Shown piece by piece: positions 37,201-45,155 of a stretch of 64,000 bases of DNA; position 1 is the stretch's first letter, and every line of letters starts with the position of its first letter. The position numbers and the translations under genes were made by a program. This DNA is from Ensifer sp. PDNC004. GTDB taxonomy: Bacteria > Pseudomonadota > Alphaproteobacteria > Rhizobiales > Rhizobiaceae. The stretch is taken from the NCBI RefSeq assembly GCF_016919405.1, contig NZ_CP070352.1, positions 1,488,001 through 1,552,000 of the forward strand. The letters are read 5' to 3'. Below the pieces are notes generated by a model. That model did no database searches, had not been told where the DNA came from, and was given only the letters and a program-made list of their open reading frames with translations.

Positions 37201-38109
37201 ATGTCCGCCGTCATGCCGACAGAGCCTGTCGCGTCGAACGCAGCAATGCGCGGGACGAAGTCCTTCTCCGAGCGGCTGCGTTATCTCTGGTACCTCAGCC
37301 GCCGCAGCCCGCTGACGCTGGTGGGCGTCGCGATTATCCTGCTCGTTCTCGTGATGATCATCGCCGCACCTGTGATTGCGCCCTACAATCCGGACAAGGT
37401 GTCGCTGACGGCGCGCCTGTTGCCGCCAAGTGCTGCCCACTGGTTCGGCACGGACGAGGTCGGCCGAGACCTGTTCTCGCGGGTGATCTACGGGGCAAGG
37501 GCGTCCTGTGGCGCCGCCTTCATGATCGTCCTGATCTCGATGTCGGTCGGGGTGCTGATCGGCTGTTTCTCGGGCGTCGTCGGCGGCCGGGTCGACACCG
37601 CCATCATGCGGCTGATGGACGTCGTGCTCGCCCTGCCGGCATTGGTCCTCGCCATGGCGCTGGCCGCAGCCCTTGGTCCGAGCCTGTTCAATTCCATGCT
37701 CGCGGTGGCGATCGTGCGCATCCCCGCCTATGTGCGCCTGGCCCGCGGCCAGACGCTTTCGCTGCGCGAGCAGATCTTCGTGAAAGCGGCGCGCACCTTC
37801 GGCGCCTCGCCTTTCTATATCCTGCGCTGGCATATCCTGCCGAACGCGATGTCGCCGATCATCGTCCAGGCAACGCTCGATCTCGGCGGCGTCGTGCTGA
37901 TCGCAGCCGCCCTCAGCTTCATCGGCCTTGGCGCCCAGCCGCCGACCGCCGAATGGGGTGCGCTGGTCAGCAGCGGTCGCAGCTGCATGCTCGATCAATG
38001 GTGGTACGCGACCTTCCCGGGCCTTGCCATTCTGATTACGGCCATGGGGTGCAATCTCGTCGGCGACGGCATTCGCGACATGCTCGACCCGCGCTTGAGG
38101 GGCAGATGA
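37201..38109 (+). CDS. Peptide ABC transporter permease, DppC-like
   Basis: A 302-residue permease with the DppC/OppC N-terminal cytoplasmic tail, the motif W-F-G-T-D-E-V-G-R-D-L-F-S-R after TM1 and E-Q-I-F-V-K-A-A-R-T-F-G-A-S as EAA loop. CAGGGAGG precedes the ATG. Its stop overlaps the next gene start (ATGA). Confidence 0.94.
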   Translation: MSAVMPTEPVASNAAMRGTKSFSERLRYLWYLSRRSPLTLVGVAIILLVLVMIIAAPVIAPYNPDKVSLTARLLPPSAAHWFGTDEVGRDLFSRVIYGARASCGAAFMIVLISMSVGVLIGCFSGVVGGRVDTAIMRLMDVVLALPALVLAMALAAALGPSLFNSMLAVAIVRIPAYVRLARGQTLSLREQIFVKAARTFGASPFYILRWHILPNAMSPIIVQATLDLGGVVLIAAALSFIGLGAQPPTAEWGALVSSGRSCMLDQWWYATFPGLAILITAMGCNLVGDGIRDMLDPRLRGR

Positions 38110-39131
38110 AGATGACCGGTACGGCAGAACCACGCGGCCAGGCGCTGGCCATCAACAATCTGTCGCTGGAGTTTCCAACCTTCAGCGGCGCGATCAAGGC
38201 GCTCGACGACGTTACGATCAACGTCGGCAAGGCCGAGATCGTCGGCATTGTCGGCGAATCCGGCTGCGGCAAGTCGGTGACGACCATGGCCGCAACGGGG
38301 CTTCTGCCCAAAGGGCGCTATCGCATCACCGGCGGCACCGTCAGGCTCTTTGGCCACAGCACGCTTTCCATGGACGACGATCAGTTGCAGGACCTGCGCG
38401 GCAAGGTGGTCTCCACCATCTTCCAGGAGCCGATGAACGCCCTCAACCCGACGATCCGCATCGGCAAGCAACTGACCGACGTCATCATGCGCCACGAGGA
38501 AATAGGCCTGGCAGAGGCGAGGCGCGTCGCTCGGGATATTCTGGCCGACATGCTGATCGGCGAGCCTGAGCGGGTGATGAAGCTTTACCCGTTCGAGCTC
38601 TCCGGCGGTATGCGGCAGCGGGTGCTGATCGCCATGGCCTTCTCCTGCAATCCCGGTCTCATCATTGCCGACGAGCCGACGACCGCACTCGATGTCACCG
38701 TCCAGGCGGTGATCCTGCGACTGATCCAGAACCGGGCGCGCCGCACCGGCACGTCGGTCATCTTCATCTCGCACAATGTCGCTGTCGTCTCGCAGCTCTG
38801 CGACCGGCTTTACGTGATGTATGCCGGGCGGATCGTCGAGCACGGCGCGACGCGGACCGTGCTCGAGACGCCGCAGCATCCCTATACCCAGGCGCTGTTG
38901 CGCTGCCTGCCGGAGCGGGTTGCGCCGAAGCAGGAACTCGAAGCGATCCCCGGTGCCGTGCCGAACCTCCTCAGCCCACCGGCCGGTTGTTACTTCCAGC
39001 CGCGATGCAAGGAAGCGGTCGACCAATGTCGATCCCAGTCTCCGCAACTGGCGGGGGCGGGCGGCCAGCAGGTGGCCTGCTGGCGTCGCGGTGGCGCGGC
39101 GGAACTTGTAGAACAGGGAGGCCGGCAATGA
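38106..39131 (+). CDS. Peptide ABC transporter ATPase, DppD-like
   Basis: A 341-residue ATPase with Walker [11 protein letters not shown]-loop [10 protein letters not shown], signature [10 protein letters not shown], Walker [13 protein letters not shown], and the C-terminal oligopeptide-type extension with cysteines (C-Y-F-Q-P-R-C) that binds a 4Fe-4S cluster in DppD. It overlaps both neighbours by 4 bases (ATGA). Confidence 0.94.
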   Translation: MKMTGTAEPRGQALAINNLSLEFPTFSGAIKALDDVTINVGKAEIVGIVGESGCGKSVTTMAATGLLPKGRYRITGGTVRLFGHSTLSMDDDQLQDLRGKVVSTIFQEPMNALNPTIRIGKQLTDVIMRHEEIGLAEARRVARDILADMLIGEPERVMKLYPFELSGGMRQRVLIAMAFSCNPGLIIADEPTTALDVTVQAVILRLIQNRARRTGTSVIFISHNVAVVSQLCDRLYVMYAGRIVEHGATRTVLETPQHPYTQALLRCLPERVAPKQELEAIPGAVPNLLSPPAGCYFQPRCKEAVDQCRSQSPQLAGAGGQQVACWRRGGAAELVEQGGRQ

Positions 39132-40120
39132 TCGAAGGCGTTGGTATCATGACCCGACCGGTGCTCGAGGTCTCCGACCTGCATGTCCGCTTCCCGGCCT
39201 CCCGAAACTGGCTCGGCCGGCCCACGTCCTTTGTGCATGCGGTCAATGGCGTGACCCTCGAGGTCCGTGCCGGCAAGAGCCTCGGCATTGTCGGCGAGTC
39301 CGGTTGCGGCAAGAGCACGCTCGCCCAGGCGATCATCGGCCTTGCGCCTTACGAAGAGGGTAGGGTGGCGATCGACGGCGAGGATTTTCAGAAAGCGCAG
39401 GGCAAACAGAAGCGCGCCCTGCGGCAGAAGATGCAGATCGTCTTTCAGGATCCGCAATCCTCGCTCGACCGGCGCCTGCCGGTCTGGCGGCTGATCAGCG
39501 AGCCGCTGCATATCCGCGGTGGACACAGCAGGGCCGAACTGCATGATAAGGCGGAGGAGCTGGCCGTTGCCGTCGGGCTCCGTCCGGAACATCTCGACCG
39601 CCTGCCGCACGAGTTTTCAGGCGGCCAACGCCAGCGCATCGCCATTGCCCGCGCGATCAGCACGGACCCGGAGCTGATGGTGCTGGACGAGCCGACATCG
39701 GCGCTCGATGTCTCGGTGCAGGCGCAGATCATCAACCTGCTCTTGAAGCTGCAGCGCGAGCGCGGGCTCACCTATCTCCTGATTTCGCATGACGTCGCGC
39801 TGGTGCGGCACTTCTGCGACGACGTCGCGGTGATGTATCTCGGCCAGATCGTCGAATCCGGCCCGGCCGACGCGGTGTTGCGCAATCCTCGTCACCCCTA
39901 CACCCAGACGCTTCTGGCCGCGGCTCCGAGTTTCGAAAGCCCGCTGCCGGACATTGCCCAGGTGCGCGCCGGCGAGCTTCCCAACAACCGCAACCTGCCG
40001 GACGGCTGCTTCTATAAGCAGAGGTGCGACCGCGTCGGCGGCGGCTGCGAGGCAGGCCAGGTGCTGCGGCGCCTGAGCGAGAGCGCCCGCCGTGTCAGGT
40101 GTCATCTGGCGCAGACGTGA
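39128..40120 (+). CDS. Peptide ABC transporter ATPase, DppF-like
   Basis: A 330-residue second ATPase with Walker [11 protein letters not shown]-loop F-Q-D-P-Q-S-S-L-D, signature F-S-G-G-Q-R-Q-R-I-A, Walker B L-M-V-L-D-E-P-T-S-A-L-D and the terminal C-F-Y-K-Q-R-C segment. It heterodimerises with the DppD-like subunit. Start fixed by ATGA overlap. Confidence 0.94.
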   Translation: MIEGVGIMTRPVLEVSDLHVRFPASRNWLGRPTSFVHAVNGVTLEVRAGKSLGIVGESGCGKSTLAQAIIGLAPYEEGRVAIDGEDFQKAQGKQKRALRQKMQIVFQDPQSSLDRRLPVWRLISEPLHIRGGHSRAELHDKAEELAVAVGLRPEHLDRLPHEFSGGQRQRIAIARAISTDPELMVLDEPTSALDVSVQAQIINLLLKLQRERGLTYLLISHDVALVRHFCDDVAVMYLGQIVESGPADAVLRNPRHPYTQTLLAAAPSFESPLPDIAQVRAGELPNNRNLPDGCFYKQRCDRVGGGCEAGQVLRRLSESARRVRCHLAQT

Positions 40121-40235
40121 AGGTGTAGGCGATACGCCAGATCCGCGCCCGCCGGCCGCAACCCGCGGCGTGGCGCGGCGTCGTCTGTCTCATTTGATGC
40201 GCAATTGCGATAGTTTGAGAAATATAATTTTCTTA

Positions 40236-40254
40236 TAGGAAAAATAATTTGCTT
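40236..40254. promoter_or_regulatory. Degenerate XRE-regulon site upstream of the aldolase remnant
   Basis: TAGGAAA at 40236-40242 is a perfect half-site; the partner TTTGCTT (40248-40254) matches 5 of 7 and needs a 5-base spacer. The region 40195-40260 is unusually A/T-rich, as at the other operators, so this is probably a promoter, but the second half-site is weak. Confidence 0.4.
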
Positions 40255-40352
40255 GATATTTCCGACTGTGCAAATTTGTAGCCGCCGCCTTCGCGCGGCG
40301 CTTGCTAATCGGGAGCGCCTTTTTGCGATCCCGCCGCTTGCCGGAGATAAGA

Positions 40353-40721
40353 TTGACTGACCCAACGCTGCTCGACGCCTTTCGTCGTCCGGACCCCGCC
40401 GACCTGCCGACGCTCTGTGTCAAAATCGATGAAGATCGGCTGACGCGCAGTCTGCGCGACGTGCAGGCGCGGGCCGTTGCCTCAGGTGTCGCGCTGCGCC
40501 CGCATATCAAGACCCACAAGAGTGTTGCGATCGCCCGTCGCCTTTCCGAAGAACACGGCTTTGTCCGTTTCACCGACATGGCGCCCGCGATCGGCAGCCG
40601 CGTCCGCAGCTTCCCCAATCATTCCTGCGCCGTCGGCGCACAGTTCGACACCGTCACCCTGCGGCAAGCGCATCGGCGGGCAGTGACGCTGCGGGTCGAT
40701 GCCAGGGGACGCCAGACATAG
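40353..40721 (+). pseudogene. D-threonine aldolase / D-serine dehydratase-like, internal deletion
   Basis: The 122-residue frame joins both ends of a family whose members are about 370 residues. Residues ~19-69 (L-P-T-L-C-V-K-I-D-E-D-R-L, then R-P-H-I-K-T-H-K with the PLP lysine at 53) match the N-terminal start of the alanine-racemase-like barrel. Residues ~78-100 (I-G-S-R-V-R-S-F-P-N-H-S-C-A-V-G-A-Q-F-D) match the C-terminal metal-binding H-x-C segment. About 250 residues between are missing, with the junction near 40560, in frame. The start is TTG 40353 with GGAG seven bases upstream. The barrel is lost, so aldolase or dehydratase activity is very unlikely. A functional copy would suit the D-amino-acid genes around it. 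Confidence 0.75.
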
Positions 40722-40782
40722 GCGCATGCCGACGGCGTGGCGGCGAACAGAATTTGCTTTGAAGACATGAAAGAGGCCTGAC

Positions 40783-41607
40783 ATGACCAAGGAAGTTGAA
40801 TGGGCGCGCATGACCGCGCCGAGCCTGCGCGAGATTGCCGGCAAGCCGGGCGCGCTTGCGATCCTGCCGATCGGCTCGCTGGAGCAGCACGGCCCACACC
40901 TGCCCGTCATCACCGACACGGCGAGCGCATCCGCAGCCGCGATCCGCGCCGCCCGACTGGTTGCCGATGACATTCCGGTCGCCGTTCTTCCGGGCTTGTG
41001 GACCGGCATGAGCGAACATCATCTGCCCTTCGGCGGCACGATCACGCTCGACTACGATACGCTGAGCCGCCTCATCCGCTGCATCGTCCGTTCGCTGAAG
41101 ACGCTTGGCTTCCAGCGCCTGTTCATCGTCAACGGTCACGGCGGGAACATGGACCCGCTCGCCGTCGCCGTGCGCGAACTGGCGGTCGAGTTCGCCATGC
41201 CGATCGTCGCCACGACGCCCTGGATGCTGTCGCCCGAGGAAGCGTCAAAGATCTTCGAGGTCGACACGGGCGCACACCATGCCTGCGAAGGCGAGGCCTC
41301 GGTCATGCTGGCGATCGTGCCGGACGCGGTGAAGACCGAGATGTTCGGCCAGGCTTTCGGCAACCAGCAGCACCCTGTCGACGTGCCGGCCGACGTGTCG
41401 CGCTTCTATTCCTTCTCCGAACGCGCGCCGGTCACTGGCACCTGGGGCGATCCGCGCAGCGCGACCGCCGAAAAGGGCGAACGCTTCCTCGACCTGCAGG
41501 CGAACGAACTGGTGAAGCTGATCCGCAACGACGTGCTCTGGACCAAGCCGGATCCGGTCTGGGCGCCCGGCCGCGGCCTCGGCACCACCGCCGGTAAGGC
41601 CGACTGA
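40783..41607 (+). CDS. Creatininase-family amidohydrolase
   Basis: A 274-residue metal hydrolase. Metal ligands Glu34, His36 (G-S-L-E-Q-H-G-P-H-L) and Asp45 sit at the positions known for creatininase, with His118 in N-G-H-G-G-N; the creatininase Glu122 equivalent is absent and H-A-C-E-G-E (residues 166-170) probably supplies the other acid, as in the broader family. So true creatinine hydrolysis is doubtful; cleavage of a cyclic amide or small amide linkage is the safer statement. Between the aldolase remnant and the DppA-like gene. Confidence 0.88.
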   Translation: MTKEVEWARMTAPSLREIAGKPGALAILPIGSLEQHGPHLPVITDTASASAAAIRAARLVADDIPVAVLPGLWTGMSEHHLPFGGTITLDYDTLSRLIRCIVRSLKTLGFQRLFIVNGHGGNMDPLAVAVRELAVEFAMPIVATTPWMLSPEEASKIFEVDTGAHHACEGEASVMLAIVPDAVKTEMFGQAFGNQQHPVDVPADVSRFYSFSERAPVTGTWGDPRSATAEKGERFLDLQANELVKLIRNDVLWTKPDPVWAPGRGLGTTAGKAD

Positions 41608-41664
41608 TCTTTCCGGCGCAATTGCAGGCACATCGCATTCCATTCCTTTAGGGAGGACAGACCA

Positions 41665-43284
41665 ATGAATATGAAATTCGCGCGGACGCGCAGCACCCTT
41701 GTCTCGCTCTTTGCAGCAACCATGCTGTCGGGCGCGGCACTGACGCCGGCCATGGCAAAGACACTCGTTTATTGCTCGGAAGGCGCGCCGGAAGGGTTCG
41801 ACGCGGCACTCTATTCGGCCAACAGCACCTGGGACGCCTCGGCCGAGACGGTCTATGACCGGCTCACCGAATTCGCCCCCGGCACCACCAATGTCGTTCC
41901 GGGTCTCGCTGAAAGCTGGACCATCTCTGCCGACAATCTCGAATATACGCTGAAGCTGCGCGCGGGGGTGAAGTTCCAGACGACGGACGATTTCACGCCG
42001 ACGCGCGATTTCAATGCGGACGACGTGCTCTTCACCTTCAACCGCCAGATGGACAAGGACGATCCGTGGCACAGCTATTTCGCCGGCGCGAACTGGGAAA
42101 TGTTCAACGCGATGGAGATGCCGGCGGCGATCAAGGAGATCGTCAAGGTCGATGACAACACAGTCAAGTTCGTGCTGAACCAGCCGGATGCGTCTCTGCC
42201 GTCGAAACTCGCGCTGAACTTCGGCTCGATCGTGTCGAAGGAATATGCCGACAAGCTGGCGGCGGAGGGGCGGCGCCAGGATCTCGACCGCAAGCCGGTC
42301 GGCACCGGACCGTTCCGCTTCGTCGACTACCAGCAGGACGCGGCGATCCGCTTTGTCGCAAATGCCGACTATTGGGACGGTGCACCGAAGATCGACAACC
42401 TCATCTTCGCGATCACCACCGATCCGACCACCCGCATGCAGAAGCTTCAGGCGGGCGAATGCCACATCGCTCCATATCCGGCTCCGGCCGATATCGCCAA
42501 GCTGAAGGAAAATCCTGATCTCAACGTCATGGAGCAGCCGGGGCTCAACGTTTCCTATCTGGCGATGAACACGCTGGTCGCGCCGTTCGACAAGCTGGAG
42601 GTGCGCCGCGCCATCAACATGGCGATCGACCGCAAGGCGATCGTCGATTCCGTCTACCAGGGCATGGGACAGGTCGCCAAGAGCGTGCTGCCGCCGACGA
42701 TGTGGGGCTATAACGGCAAGATCGAGGGCTACAGCTACGATCCGGAGGCGGCAAAGAAGCTCCTCGACGAGGCCGGCGTCAAGGATCTGAAGATGAAGAT
42801 CTGGGCGATGCCGGTCAGCCGCCCCTATATGCCGAACGCCCGGCGCGCCGCGGAACTGATGCAGTCGGACCTCGCCAAGGTCGGCATCGGCGTCGAGATC
42901 GTCTCCTATGAATGGGGCGAGTACCTGAAGAAGGTGCGCGACGAGGCGCGTGATGGCGCGGTCATTCTCGGCGGCACCAGCGACAACGGCGACCCGGACA
43001 ACCTGCTCAGCTACTTCTTCAGCTGCGCCGGCGTCGGCGGTGCCAACAATGCCAACTGGTGCTACAAGCCGCTCGACGAGATCTTCCAGAAGGCGCGGGT
43101 CAGTGCGGACCAGGGCGAGCGCACGAAGCTCTACGAGGAAGCCCAGGCGATGATCAGCGACCAGGCACCCTGGGTGCCGATCGCCCATTCCACCGTCGTG
43201 CTGCCGATGTCGAAAAAGGTGAAGAACTACGTGATGGAGCCCCTGGGCTCGCATCGCTTCGACAAGGTCGACATCGAGGAGTAA
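41665..43284 (+). CDS. dppA: DppA-like dipeptide-binding protein, orphan
   Basis: A 539-residue SBP family 5 protein with a Sec signal (cleavage near A-M-A, residue ~31). The mature sequence follows E. coli DppA closely: K-T-L-V-Y-C-S-E-G-A-P-E-G-F at its start, L-N-A/N-A-D-D-V, P-G-L-N-V-S-Y-L, P-P-T-M-W-G-Y, Y-E-W-G-E-Y-L-K and N-G-D-P-D-N. DppA binds dipeptides and haem. No permease or ATPase follows, so it probably hands ligand to the transporter encoded at 36.2-40.1 kb as a second binding protein. GGGAGGACAG precedes the ATG. Confidence 0.93.
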   Translation: MNMKFARTRSTLVSLFAATMLSGAALTPAMAKTLVYCSEGAPEGFDAALYSANSTWDASAETVYDRLTEFAPGTTNVVPGLAESWTISADNLEYTLKLRAGVKFQTTDDFTPTRDFNADDVLFTFNRQMDKDDPWHSYFAGANWEMFNAMEMPAAIKEIVKVDDNTVKFVLNQPDASLPSKLALNFGSIVSKEYADKLAAEGRRQDLDRKPVGTGPFRFVDYQQDAAIRFVANADYWDGAPKIDNLIFAITTDPTTRMQKLQAGECHIAPYPAPADIAKLKENPDLNVMEQPGLNVSYLAMNTLVAPFDKLEVRRAINMAIDRKAIVDSVYQGMGQVAKSVLPPTMWGYNGKIEGYSYDPEAAKKLLDEAGVKDLKMKIWAMPVSRPYMPNARRAAELMQSDLAKVGIGVEIVSYEWGEYLKKVRDEARDGAVILGGTSDNGDPDNLLSYFFSCAGVGGANNANWCYKPLDEIFQKARVSADQGERTKLYEEAQAMISDQAPWVPIAHSTVVLPMSKKVKNYVMEPLGSHRFDKVDIEE

Positions 43285-43550
43285 CCCACCTGATCTGGGC
43301 TGGGCGCCAATCCGGTCCTTTAGGCGAGCGTTCATCCGGTTCCGCTTGGGGCGCCGAAGTTCTCGGGCTTCAGTGGCCCCATGGGGACGGATGAATGACG
43401 GCGACAATGCCCGCCCGGCGGCAGCCGACAGCCGCGCCGGGCGTTGATCGGCGTGTTCGAGTGACTATATCTGCAACTCCCTGGTACGGAGCGCCGCGGG
43501 TACGGAACGGTGCGCCTTGCGCGCAGCCGCTGACGACCCGAGGCGGCGAA

Positions 43551-44042
43551 ATGGCCATGAGAGAAGGCAAGATGTGGTATATCCTCGGCGCGCCGGGATC
43601 CGGCAAAACGGCCGTCGTCGCGCATTTGCGCTACCTGCTTCCCCAGTCAGTGATCCTGGATTGGGACGCGCTGATGGAGCCGGCCGGGTTGCTTGCCGGC
43701 TGCAATATCAGCGAGAACGAGGCGACATGGTCGCCCTATGCCGCGCTCGTGAGGAGGGCGGTCGAGATCGCGGATCCCGCCCGTGTCGTCCTGCTTGGCG
43801 TCTGTACGCCGGATGAACTTTCGGATTGGCCCGACGGCCAATGGCTGCTGCTTGATTGTAGCGACAGCGAGCGCACGAGAAGGCTCGCGCATCGAGGCGA
43901 GGAAGACGCGACGATCGATTCTGCGCTTTCGGACGCTGCCGAATACCGGAACCTTAGGCTCGAAACGCTCGATACGACCTCTTTGACAGCAGAACAGACG
44001 GCAGAGGCGATCGCCAGCATTCTGGCTCGCGGCCGCCGTTAG
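43551..44042 (+). CDS. Small P-loop NTPase / kinase-like protein
   Basis: A 163-residue protein with a Walker A motif G-A-P-G-S-G-K-T at residues ~13-20 and a hydrophobic strand plus Asp (S-V-I-L-D-W-D) resembling adenylate- or nucleoside-kinase folds; R-T-R-R-L-A-H-R could be the LID arginines. No specific family is evident. Start 43551 has GAGGCGG upstream. The 266 bases between dppA and this gene hold no other supportable gene. Confidence 0.65.
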   Translation: MAMREGKMWYILGAPGSGKTAVVAHLRYLLPQSVILDWDALMEPAGLLAGCNISENEATWSPYAALVRRAVEIADPARVVLLGVCTPDELSDWPDGQWLLLDCSDSERTRRLAHRGEEDATIDSALSDAAEYRNLRLETLDTTSLTAEQTAEAIASILARGRR

Positions 44043-44359
44043 AGGCGTTTCATGATGTCGCCTGCGGGCGCGGCTCCTGGTTCCGCCCCCTGCGTTCATC
44101 CTCTCCACTCAGCCACCGTCCTGCATGCCGCTCGGTCCACCTGCGGATGACCGCGATCTTTCCGCGCGTGGGCTGCTGCCTCTAACACGGTATGGCGCCT
44201 CGGTGAGGCGCGTTTGCGGCGTCAGGCCCTGAGATCGGTCGGATGGCCGCGGGTTCGGGGACGGCGTCCTGGCAGCCTCATATGTTCACGAAACGGGATG
44301 ACGCCGGCGAGCGCCTTGACAAAGGCGAGTCGCTTCCATAGCATTCACAATATAGCACG
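44043..44359. other. Intergenic region before the IclR operon
   Basis: About 317 bases without a supportable gene. One short hairpin (GCGCCTC-GGT-GAGGCGC, 44195-44211) followed by GTTT may be a weak terminator. The promoter of the IclR operon must lie at its right end, next to the dyad at 44360. Confidence 0.4.
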
Positions 44360-44377
44360 TGTTCAGTATATTGAACA
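44360..44377. promoter_or_regulatory. Candidate IclR-family operator dyad
   Basis: TGTTCA-GTATAT-TGAACA is a perfect 6-bp inverted repeat with a 6-base A/T spacer, ending 13 bases before the IclR start. A/T-centred short dyads overlapping the promoter are usual for autorepressing IclR proteins. Confidence 0.6.
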
Positions 44378-44390
44378 AGAGGAAACTTGA

Positions 44391-45155
44391 ATGAGCGGCC
44401 GCGGCGCGGAAAGAATCCTTGATCTGATCGAGTGGCTCGCGTCGCGCGGCGAGGCCTGCACTCTGGCGGAGGTCGTCCAGGCGCTTGAGCTGCCGAAGAG
44501 CAGCACGCTGCTTCTTTTGAGGACGCTGGTTGAGGGCGGGTACGTCACCCGGCAGGCCGATGGTCGTTATCTGCTGATCCGCCTGCCCGGCGAGCCGTCG
44601 GCGGACAACAATGGCTGGGGCACGATCCTGCGGGTGGCCGAGCCCATCCTTCGCGAGACGGTCGGTGCGATCGAAGAGACGGGCTTCATCGCCGTTCTCA
44701 CCGACGACCGCCAGGTCCGCTACCTCAACAAGATCCTGCCGATGCGGGAGATCCGCTACGACCGCGACATCGCTGCGCCGCGCGTTGCGCACTACGTCGC
44801 CAGCGGTCTCATGCTGCTTTCCGGGCTGAACGACGGCGACCTCGACGCCTATCTGCGCGGCGACGTCGCACGTGAGGACGATCCGGACGCAATCGCCGAG
44901 CGCGTCAGCGCCGCGCGCAGCGACGGCCATGTCGCCAACCTCTACGGACGTGTCGAGGGGGCTGCCGGTGTGGCGGCGCCGATCGTCGATCCGGACGGCC
45001 GCATCCTTGCCGTCGTCAATATTTCAGGTCCGCGCGAGCGGATCGCCAACAATCTCGAACGCGTCACCAAGGCGACGGTCGAGGCTGCGCGCCGCGCAAG
45101 TGAGGAGCTTTCGCGCCGCGTGATGAAGAACGGGAAAACCCACGGGAGGAAGTAA
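44391..45155 (+). CDS. IclR-family transcriptional regulator
   Basis: A 254-residue IclR protein: N-terminal winged helix (residues ~5-65: R-I-L-D-L-I-E-W-L-A-S-R-G-E, L-P-K-S-S-T-L-L-L-L-R-T-L) and a C-terminal GAF-like effector domain (A-A-P-R-V-A-H-Y-V-A-S-G, A-A-P-I-V-D-P-D-G-R-I-L-A-V-V-N-I-S-G-P). It is the first gene of the operon, and its stop overlaps the SBP start (TAATG), so it is co-expressed with the transporter and enzymes it presumably controls. Confidence 0.93.
   Translation: MSGRGAERILDLIEWLASRGEACTLAEVVQALELPKSSTLLLLRTLVEGGYVTRQADGRYLLIRLPGEPSADNNGWGTILRVAEPILRETVGAIEETGFIAVLTDDRQVRYLNKILPMREIRYDRDIAAPRVAHYVASGLMLLSGLNDGDLDAYLRGDVAREDDPDAIAERVSAARSDGHVANLYGRVEGAAGVAAPIVDPDGRILAVVNISGPRERIANNLERVTKATVEAARRASEELSRRVMKNGKTHGRK

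Noticed and set aside
44195..44211. 7-bp hairpin as terminator of the P-loop gene
   Set aside because: More than 150 bases past the stop, with only GTTT after it; too weak to list as a terminator.
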